Positions 1 through 5,002 of a stretch of 6,683 nt of DNA are shown here, piece by piece; the stretch's first letter is position 1, and every line of letters starts with the position of its first letter. A program made the position numbers and the translations under genes. The notes under the pieces were generated by a model that was not told the origin of the DNA, made no database searches, and saw only the letters and a program-made list of their open reading frames with translations. This DNA is from Verrucomicrobiales bacterium (GTDB lineage Bacteria > Verrucomicrobiota > Verrucomicrobiia > Verrucomicrobiales > DEV007), in contig JAGNMT010000209.1 of assembly GCA_017991025.1 (NCBI GenBank), positions 1-6,683 of the forward strand, written 5' to 3'.

Positions 1-428
1 ACACAGCGATGGCTGGAACCGGCTCCAATCGCGTTAAGGGTGTCACGAAAACGGGTCGCGTTGTCCCAGTCGAGCTCAGAGAGGAGAAATTTCACTCCGA
101 CCTCACGTATTCCGGAGTCGATCTCCTGAAGCTCTTCAATCTTGATGTCCCGGGGATTGTAGGGGGCGCAGGCGACCAATTCTTCGACCAGATCTTCACG
201 CGTTCTGACCTGTTTGAGTTTTTTCTTGTGAATAAAGAGCTCACTATCAGCCCCGTGATCAAGAAGGAAGTGAATAATTGGCCGATGGCGATTTACTATC
301 GCCAGAAAGAGAGGGGCTCCGGAGTGGAAGTTCACATCGGCACCGTCCTCCAGCGCTTCCTGCGCGTCAGCGAGTGAGCCTACGGTGCAGGCAAGTTCAA
401 GGGTTCGGTTCGCGATTGGGTCACTCAT
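1..428 (-). CDS. Ankyrin-repeat-like protein, N-terminal part (cut by window edge)
   Basis: The reading frame opens at an ATG (complement of 426-428) and stays open for 142 codons to the left edge, so the C-terminus is missing. Residues 14-62 resemble an ankyrin unit: a helix ending in EDGADVN (about 27-33), then GAPLFLAIVNRHRPIIHFLLDHGAD (within 37-61) in two adjacent pieces, matching the ankyrin pattern of G-x-x-x-L-x-x-A, a second helix with LL, and GAD. The repeat spacing is about 31 residues. Residues 65-142 are charged and helical without a clear further repeat. There is no signal peptide or membrane segment, so a cytoplasmic protein-binding role is likely; the partner is unknown. It lies 126 bases beyond the amidase stop on the same strand and has its own promoter candidate at 478-505. 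No Shine-Dalgarno precedes the ATG. The family call is by eye from one good repeat; the open frame itself is certain. Confidence 0.72.
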   Translation of the reverse strand, partial: MSDPIANRTLELACTVGSLADAQEALEDGADVNFHSGAPLFLAIVNRHRPIIHFLLDHGADSELFIHKKKLKQVRTREDLVEELVACAPYNPRDIKIEELQEIDSGIREVGVKFLLSELDWDNATRFRDTLNAIGAGSSHRC

Positions 429-477
429 GAATAGAGAATAACTGATGTATTTATAGAGGGCGCGAGTAATTACCGGG

Positions 478-505
478 ATTCTATCACATACAATCTCAAT
501 GGCAA
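478..505 (-). promoter_or_regulatory. Candidate sigma-70-type promoter for the ankyrin-repeat gene
   Basis: Read on the minus strand, TTGCCA (complement of 500-505) matches the -35 consensus at five of six bases. A 16-base spacer follows, then TAGAAT (complement of 478-483), which matches the -10 consensus at five of six. The spacer ends in TGA, giving an extended -10 (TGn). A start site would fall near 471, leaving a leader of about 43 bases before the ATG at 428. It sits in the AT-richer gap after the amidase stop, where a promoter would be expected if the ankyrin gene is not only read through from upstream. This is consensus matching only. Confidence 0.5.
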
Positions 506-554
506 ATCCGGAAACTACACGAAAAATGAAAAGCGGCAGGAGTTAAAAGCTTTC

Positions 555-1181
555 TTATTGGTCGGATTCACGGTAGCGGAGGATTCCCTGCGCGATTTCT
601 TCGGCGAGTATTTGGCGGAACCACTCTGCTCCGCAACGCTGGCTTTCCCACCGGTTGGAGATAAAACCGCACTCGATGAGAATGCCGGTGGCGTGACTTA
701 GTTCGAGAACTTTGAGGCGTTCGGGTCTGAATCCGCGATTCCGGGTGACAAGACGGCGTCCCAACTCGCTTTGGACATAACTTGCCAGCTCCCGCCCGGT
801 CTCACTGCCGGGCCAGTAGAGTGTCTCGGTTCCGCTGATGCTGCGATCCGCATGCGCATTAAAATGGAGACTGACGAGGAGCGTGTGCGGGGAGCTGTTG
901 ACGATCTTCGCACGGTCTTCAAACTCGACGTAGACATCGGTGCGGCGCGTCAATTCCACGGTGATGCCTTTGCCGACAAGAATTTTCTCAACTCGTTTGG
1001 CGAGGTCGAGCGTTAGATACTTTTCCACCAGAGTGAACCCGGAGGAGCCGGGATCCTTCCCTCCGTGGCCGGGGTCGAGGACGACCCGGGAAAAGGCTTC
1101 CGCGTTGACGAGCGGGGAGGCGAACGATAGCCCTGCGACCAGAAGTGCTGAGAAGATAGGAAGGGTCAGGCTCATCGGCAT
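555..1181 (-). CDS. Secreted N-acetylmuramoyl-L-alanine amidase (Amidase_3 family)
   Basis: This 208-residue protein is a zinc amidase that cuts the bond between N-acetylmuramic acid and L-alanine in peptidoglycan. A Sec signal peptide spans residues 1-27 (hydrophobic core about 5-21, likely cut after VNA). The mature protein is almost only the catalytic domain. LDPGHGGKDPG (35-45) carries zinc ligand His39; Glu53 in VEKYLTLDLA is the second ligand; His106 in SLHFNAHAD is the third; Glu170 in ILIECGFISN is the expected catalytic glutamate. All four key residues of the AmiA/AmiC/CwlM-type fold are present, so it should be active. There is no AMIN, LysM or SPOR domain, so wall targeting must come from the domain itself or a partner. 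It lies 63 bases downstream of the membrane-protein gene on the same strand. A second ATG two codons in is an alternative start; neither has a clear ribosome site. Confidence 0.93.
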   Translation of the reverse strand: MPMSLTLPIFSALLVAGLSFASPLVNAEAFSRVVLDPGHGGKDPGSSGFTLVEKYLTLDLAKRVEKILVGKGITVELTRRTDVYVEFEDRAKIVNSSPHTLLVSLHFNAHADRSISGTETLYWPGSETGRELASYVQSELGRRLVTRNRGFRPERLKVLELSHATGILIECGFISNRWESQRCGAEWFRQILAEEIAQGILRYRESDQ

Positions 1182-1244
1182 GGAGAGTAGCTAAGATTTT
1201 CGGATCTGTCGAGAAACTGATTAACTTTTCTTAATTAAATGAAT

Positions 1245-1880
1245 TTAGACTTTGATACCTTTCATCCCAAACCAGCGAACGCACACGGTGATGGCGCATC
1301 CGATAATGATTACGCAAAGGGCAATTTGGGGGATCGTTGTCGAAAAACGTTCGTTTTGAACGCCTGAAATCATCAGGATCGAGGTGAGGGAGAGAAGGAT
1401 CAGGCGATGAATCCGGGTCATCGAACCTGATGAGGCAGGCTTGCTTCCCGTGTGGCGTGAAAATGCGATGGAACGGATGTAGGCAGAAAAAATAGCGGCA
1501 AGAGCTGCGGTCAGCCCCAGCCAGGGATCCGAGTCGATCGCAAAGCCGAAACCGATGAGTGTCACTGCATCCGAGACGCGCTCGGGCAATTCATTGAAGA
1601 AAACCTCTTCGAGCGACTGGCGGGACGACGCTGGCTGGAGCATCCTGTCGATTCGGATGCAGAGGATGCGGAGGATGCAGCAAACGAGCCCGATTGTCCA
1701 AAAGAGAACCGGAACATCCGTCTCCCCGGTGGCCATGAACGCGGCACCGGCGAGAATACCGAGGATCATTCCCAAAAGCGCCACCGCCTCACTGGTCACT
1801 CCCAGTCCCATTAGAATGAGGGTCACTCGACGAGTCAATTGCCAGCCGCGACGGTTTTTTGGCTTTGTCGTGTCAGTCAT
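1245..1880 (-). CDS. Integral membrane protein, degenerate CDP-alcohol phosphatidyltransferase-like
   Basis: This is a 211-residue multi-pass membrane protein with hydrophobic stretches at about 20-50, 56-76, 105-116, 120-140, 158-174 and 183-202. Its layout recalls the CDP-alcohol phosphotransferase family, which moves a phospho-alcohol headgroup using CDP-linked lipid: RRVTLILMGLGVTSEAVALLG (17-37, shown here in part as GVTSEAVALLG) resembles the usual N-terminal VTPNxxSLLG segment, and NELPERVSD (96-104) resembles the NEVPDRVSD variant of the second half-motif. His158-Arg159 after the fourth segment also fits. The canonical signature D-x2-D-G-x2-A-R-x8-G-x3-D-x3-D is badly eroded: only Asp78 and Asp104 clearly remain, DG is DR (78-79), the first Asp is Ile75 and the third is Glu100. 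It may be an inactive or altered relative. It lies upstream of the amidase on the same strand and is divergent from the sigma gene. The family call is moderate; the reading frame is secure. Confidence 0.6.
   Translation of the reverse strand: MTDTTKPKNRRGWQLTRRVTLILMGLGVTSEAVALLGMILGILAGAAFMATGETDVPVLFWTIGLVCCILRILCIRIDRMLQPASSRQSLEEVFFNELPERVSDAVTLIGFGFAIDSDPWLGLTAALAAIFSAYIRSIAFSRHTGSKPASSGSMTRIHRLILLSLTSILMISGVQNERFSTTIPQIALCVIIIGCAITVCVRWFGMKGIKV
1655..1681. repeat. Three tandem 9-bp units inside the membrane-protein gene
   Basis: On the plus strand, GGATGCAGA, GGATGCGGA and GGATGCAGC follow one another without gap. In the minus-strand gene they encode roughly residues 68-76 (C-I-L-R-I-L-C-I-R), ending one residue before the Asp78 motif region. 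The period is in frame, so a gain or loss of one unit would add or remove three residues without a frameshift. Confidence 0.7.
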
Positions 1881-1923
1881 GGTTGGGGATAAAAAGGCGA
1901 CGGGCCTGCGGGTTGAAACATTC

Positions 1924-1935
1924 CCGGCTTGCCGG
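1924..1935. repeat. Short inverted repeat in the divergent gap before the sigma gene
   Basis: CCGGC (1924-1928) and GCCGG (1931-1935) form a 5-bp inverted repeat around TT, in the 114-base gap between the divergent membrane-protein gene (start 1880) and the sigma gene (preferred start 1995). It could be an operator for a dimeric regulator, but it is short enough to arise by chance. I found no convincing -35/-10 pair on either strand in this gap. Confidence 0.25.
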
Positions 1936-1994
1936 AGTTGAATTTACCTGTTATTGCAGCGTTTCACTCAGGAATTTCGGAAAAATCCCACGAT

Positions 1995-2618
1995 ATGACG
2001 CACGCTGACCCGAACCCTCGATCCATTGATGACGAGGCGGAGCGACAGGAGGCAAATGACTGCGATGTGGAATTGATGGCATTGGTTCGCAAGGGGGACA
2101 TCGCGGCTTTTGAATCTCTTGTTGAGCGGCACAAGCGTCCCGTCATTGGAACGGTGGCCAAGATGTTGGGGAACCCTTCGGAAGCGGAGGACATTGCCCA
2201 GCAGGTTTTCGTCCGGGTATGGAAGTCAGCGAGTCGCTACGAGCCGCAGGCTAAATTTACGACCTGGCTGTTTACGATCACCCGTAATCTGGTCTTTAAC
2301 GAGGTTCGCCGTCGCCAGCGTAAACCGACTGTCTCGGTCGACGAACGCGAGGAGTTGTCTCATCGCACCGTGGAGGATGTCCACGGGGCTTCGCCGGACG
2401 AGGAAATGTTGCAAGCGGAGCTTGAAGATGCGGTGGATCGGGCCATTCAGAGCCTCCCCGAGAAACAGCGCATGGCAGTAATTCTGCGGCGATATGAGGA
2501 GATGCCCTATGAGGAGATTTCCGTTGTCCTCTCGATGTCCGTCCCGGCAGTGAAAAGTCTCCTTTTCCGGGCGCGCACCCAACTCAAAGAGTCGCTTCAA
2601 AAGTACCTCAATGCGTAA
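1995..2618 (+). CDS. ECF-type RNA polymerase sigma factor (sigma-70 family)
   Basis: The product directs core RNA polymerase to a set of promoters. From the ATG at 1995 it is 207 residues, a normal size for the ECF group, which has only regions 2 and 4. Region 2 covers about residues 25-110: AAFESLVERH, then AEDIAQQVFVRVW (64-76, core-binding region 2.2), then FTTWLFTITRNLVFNEVRRR (88-107, melting and -10 recognition). A charged linker (111-140) follows. Region 4 covers about 145-200: SLPEKQRMAVILRRYEEMPYEE then a helix-turn-helix (ISVVLSMSVPAVKSLLFRAR, 175-194) for the -35 element. An upstream in-frame TTG at 1929 would add 22 residues that do not resemble the family, so the ATG is preferred. 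No anti-sigma gene follows; the next gene is convergent, 6 bases away. The regulon and signal cannot be told from sequence. Confidence 0.9.
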   Translation: MTHADPNPRSIDDEAERQEANDCDVELMALVRKGDIAAFESLVERHKRPVIGTVAKMLGNPSEAEDIAQQVFVRVWKSASRYEPQAKFTTWLFTITRNLVFNEVRRRQRKPTVSVDEREELSHRTVEDVHGASPDEEMLQAELEDAVDRAIQSLPEKQRMAVILRRYEEMPYEEISVVLSMSVPAVKSLLFRARTQLKESLQKYLNA

Positions 2619-2630
2619 GCCGGCTTACTC
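2613..2630. terminator. Palindrome at convergent gene ends, possible weak bidirectional terminator
   Basis: GTAAGCCGGCTTAC (2615-2628) is a perfect 14-bp palindrome, with one further outer pair (G2613/C2630) across a mismatch. As RNA it could fold as a 5-bp stem with a CCGG loop from either strand. It contains the TAA stop of the sigma gene (2616-2618) and the TAA stop of the propeller gene (complement of 2625-2627). No U-run follows on either side, so it is a poor intrinsic terminator by the usual rule. Confidence 0.3.
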
Positions 2631-3869
2631 GCCAATGCGGATGAGATGACCTTCCGTACGGACGATGAATCCGTCAGAGACCACCGCAAAGGAGGAGAGC
2701 CCGAATTCGCCAATCGCGTTTTCAGCCACTTTATTGAAGGTTTTTCCCGGCTTGATCACGGTGGTGATGCCGTCACCATTGTGGAAAAAAAGATGTCCTC
2801 CGGCATAGACGGGGGAGGCGGAGTAGCCTCCTTTGCCATCGAGACGTTCCCGATACTGTTCTGCACCGGTCGCGGCGTCGAAGCAGTTGAGGATTCCTTT
2901 GTCATCGTTCAGGTAAATAAGATCATCAACGATGATGGGGGAGCTTTCTTTAGGGACCGCTTTGTCGTCCTGCCACACGAGATGGGTGTCAGTCACGTCA
3001 CCTTTCCCGTCGGCCTTGACCGCGAAGAGAATCGCCCGGTTGAAGCCTGAGCAAACGTAGATGATACCGTCTCGATAGAGCGGGCGCGGAACGACCGAGT
3101 ACCCTTCCGCGTAGCGAAAGCGCCAGATCTCCGCTCCAGTGGCGGGGTTGTAGGACACGACCGCACCGGAGCCTGGAATGACCGCCTGCTTTTCGCCGTT
3201 CACTTCGATCATCAGGGGCGTCGAAAACGAGAAAGTGCGCTGAACCGTGACGGCGCGGGGGGTTTTCCAGATAACGCTGCCATCCTCTTTGTTTAGGGCG
3301 ACAACGAAGGGATCGGTCTGGCCGTCACAGGCGAATATGAGCTTGTCGCCAAAGAGTACCGGAGAACCGCCGTTTCCGTGAACGGGCGAGTAGGAAAGGC
3401 TGGTCTGTGTCCAGAGTATTTTGCCGTCGGTGGCATTGAGGCAGGCGGTCCCGTCGTGCCCGAAATGCAGGTAGACCCTCCCTTCGGCAACCACCGGGGT
3501 GGGGGAGGCGTGGCTGTTTTTCTGATGAATGGCGCCGGCCTTCTTCTTGAAAATTTCCTGTTTCCAGACCTCCTTGCCGTCGCTCAATTGATAACAGCGC
3601 GCTTCGAGGGTGAGGTCTTCGCCGTTGACCACCGCGGTCGTTACAAAGACGTTTTCATTTGCCACGACCGGAGACGACCACCCCTTGCCCTCGACGGGAA
3701 CTTTCCAGCGGATGTTCTTTGTCGCCGACCACAGGAGAGGAACCTTTGCATCGGGAGCATGACCTTCCGCCCCCGGTCCGCGAAACTCGGGCCAGTTTTC
3801 GGCAAGGAGAAAAACGGGGGCAAGAGCACCGAGTGCAGCGAGGAGGGAAAGGGAAATGCGGACCTTCAT
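2625..3869 (-). CDS. Secreted PQQ-like beta-propeller repeat protein
   Basis: This 414-residue protein has a Sec signal peptide (KVR then a hydrophobic core about 5-22, likely cut after LLA at 23). The mature protein begins ENWPEFRGPGAEG, a start common in secreted propellers of Planctomycetota and Verrucomicrobiota. Repeats of the PQQ/BamB type follow, each with a D/T-G-x-x-x-W/Y turn: DGKEVWKQE (97), DGKILWTQT (148), DGSVIWKTP (196), TGAEIWRFR (244) and TGAEQYRER (334). Between them, SSPVV/SPTPVV/GGSPVL strands recur. This predicts a seven- or eight-bladed propeller in the periplasm. Despite the family name, nothing here shows that PQQ is bound; these proteins may act as scaffolds or binding proteins, and the substrate is unknown. 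The ATG at 3869 is preferred to an upstream in-frame start near 3905 because it begins the signal peptide directly. It is 121 bases downstream of the CPBP-like gene on the same strand. Confidence 0.88.
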   Translation of the reverse strand: MKVRISLSLLAALGALAPVFLLAENWPEFRGPGAEGHAPDAKVPLLWSATKNIRWKVPVEGKGWSSPVVANENVFVTTAVVNGEDLTLEARCYQLSDGKEVWKQEIFKKKAGAIHQKNSHASPTPVVAEGRVYLHFGHDGTACLNATDGKILWTQTSLSYSPVHGNGGSPVLFGDKLIFACDGQTDPFVVALNKEDGSVIWKTPRAVTVQRTFSFSTPLMIEVNGEKQAVIPGSGAVVSYNPATGAEIWRFRYAEGYSVVPRPLYRDGIIYVCSGFNRAILFAVKADGKGDVTDTHLVWQDDKAVPKESSPIIVDDLIYLNDDKGILNCFDAATGAEQYRERLDGKGGYSASPVYAGGHLFFHNGDGITTVIKPGKTFNKVAENAIGEFGLSSFAVVSDGFIVRTEGHLIRIGE

Positions 3870-3990
3870 GGTGGGGGACTCTACGCCGACAGGAGATCGC
3901 TGCAAGCGGAGGAAGGAGACGGGATTGAGGGATGATGCGCGATTGGCCCTGTTGGCTGTATCACCCGACCCTCTTCAATCGCGGCGCTAT

Positions 3991-4851
3991 TCAAAATCCT
4001 TTGCGCCAGAGGAAATCCAGCCCGTAGTCCGGGTAGTAAGCCTGCACGATAAAGGCGACCAGAAAATAGTCGACGATGAGGTGGACAAGGAGGACCCAGA
4101 GGAGACTCTCGGACTTCTCGAACATACTCCCCTGCGTCCAGGCGAAGAAAAAGACGATGAAGATGCCGCATCCCGTGAAAGCCATGTCATAGAGCACCGC
4201 CGTATAAAGGATCGCCTGCATCGTATTCGCGACGCGGAAATTGAAGAGGCTTCGCAGCAGGGCAAAGGCGGTGTTCACAAAGAAAAGTTCGTCCCAGATC
4301 CCGACCAGATTGATCCCGGCAAAGAGGCGTTTGATGATGGCCGGATCGGGTTCGGCGGGCAGGAGCCAGTGGCGGAAAAGTTCATCATTCAAGAAGGTCC
4401 GGTTTCCCCATTCGTAGGATTTCAGAATGATCCAGGCGAGTGGAATGGATAGGACCGTATAAATGATGTCGTGTTTCCGCCAGTGCACCGGCCAGAAACG
4501 GTAGCGGATAATGCCCGGGCCGCGCCCGACGCCTCGATCACCGAAATGTTGAATGAGCGACGGCAGCACGATGACGAGGGTGAAGGGTATACCCAGCTTG
4601 AGAAAGTTCTCATTGGAAAGGCCCGGGTTGATGTCACAGAGCCCGAGGATGAGAACACAACCGAGAAGAATCACCATACGGCGGCGCAGTTTCGGCTCCT
4701 CATCCGTCGCGATGAGCCAGGTCGCTGCCACCACGAATGGCAGGCCGACCACCCACTGACCGGCCGGGATCAGGAGGATGGTCGCGAGGGCAAAGGAAAC
4801 CAGCATGAGAATGCGGCGGCGGTTAAGCTCCAGGTTGAGGCTCTCGATCAC
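3991..4851 (-). CDS. CPBP-superfamily-like integral membrane protein with atypical active site
   Basis: This is a 286-residue membrane protein with hydrophobic segments at about 13-30, 32-48, 57-72, 84-100, 128-143, 178-200, 212-238 and 250-270. The C-terminal half follows the layout of CPBP intramembrane proteases (relatives of the CAAX prenyl protease Rce1). WDELFFVNTAFALLR (186-200) aligns with motif 1 (EExxxR), LYDMAF (220-225) sits where motif 2 (FxxxH) is expected, and HLIVD (257-261) matches motif 3 (HxxxN/D). Motif 1 has Asp187-Glu188 and Val192 in place of Glu-Glu and Arg; motif 2 has Phe225 in place of His. Proteolysis is therefore doubtful, or relies on other residues. The first codon is GTG at 4851, with AAGGG about 7 bases before it; an ATG at 4806 (residue 16) is a weaker alternative because it would shorten the first membrane segment. 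It lies upstream of the propeller gene and divergent from the PVC-type gene. Confidence 0.65.
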   Translation of the reverse strand: MIESLNLELNRRRILMLVSFALATILLIPAGQWVVGLPFVVAATWLIATDEEPKLRRRMVILLGCVLILGLCDINPGLSNENFLKLGIPFTLVIVLPSLIQHFGDRGVGRGPGIIRYRFWPVHWRKHDIIYTVLSIPLAWIILKSYEWGNRTFLNDELFRHWLLPAEPDPAIIKRLFAGINLVGIWDELFFVNTAFALLRSLFNFRVANTMQAILYTAVLYDMAFTGCGIFIVFFFAWTQGSMFEKSESLLWVLLVHLIVDYFLVAFIVQAYYPDYGLDFLWRKGF

Positions 4852-5002
4852 GGGAGACCCTTGGCTGGGAGCGGGTGCTGGTCAAGCGGAACGAGGCTTT
4901 TGTCCCGGGACCGCACGCAACTTTCTTCGCAGGATCATTTTTGGCATCTTTGCGCAGAACCCTTTGATTGACCTTCCTCGCGCGGCATGGAATACCATCA
5001 AC
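4852..5002. other. Divergent intergenic region between CPBP-like and PVC-type genes
   Basis: These 151 bases separate two divergent start codons and should hold promoters for both. On the plus strand TTGACC (4968-4973) is a fair -35 match, but no good -10 follows at 16-18 bases; AATACC at 17 matches only three of six. I see no strong inverted repeat and no Shine-Dalgarno before the ATG at 5003. Confidence 0.4.

Noticed and set aside
9..377. Open frame of 122 codons on the plus strand
   Set aside because: It lies antisense to the ankyrin-like gene, whose minus-strand product has a recognisable repeat; the plus-strand product resembles nothing and lacks a ribosome site.
1182..1244. AT-rich gap with TTAATTAA and a TCGACA/TACTCT pair before the amidase gene
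   Set aside because: The -10-like element would end two bases before the ATG, placing the transcript start inside the gene; the two genes are more simply read as one transcript.
1929..1994. Upstream TTG start for the sigma factor
   Set aside because: It adds 22 residues that do not match ECF N-termini, and the ATG at 1995 gives a normal length. It remains possible, as neither start has a clear ribosome site.
3870..3905. Twelve-residue N-terminal extension of the propeller protein
   Set aside because: It would put a polar stretch before an otherwise ideal signal peptide that starts at the ATG at 3869.
3938..3983. Inverted repeat CGCGATTG / CAATCGCG between the CPBP-like and propeller genes
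   Set aside because: The arms are only 8 bp with a 30-base loop and no T-run, so neither a terminator nor an operator is supported; CAATCGCG also occurs elsewhere in the window.
3378..4971. Plus-strand open frames opposite the propeller and CPBP-like genes (3378-3935, 3856-4452, 4471-4971)
   Set aside because: The products are highly charged, low in hydrophobic pattern and without motifs, while the minus-strand products have signal peptide, repeats or membrane segments.
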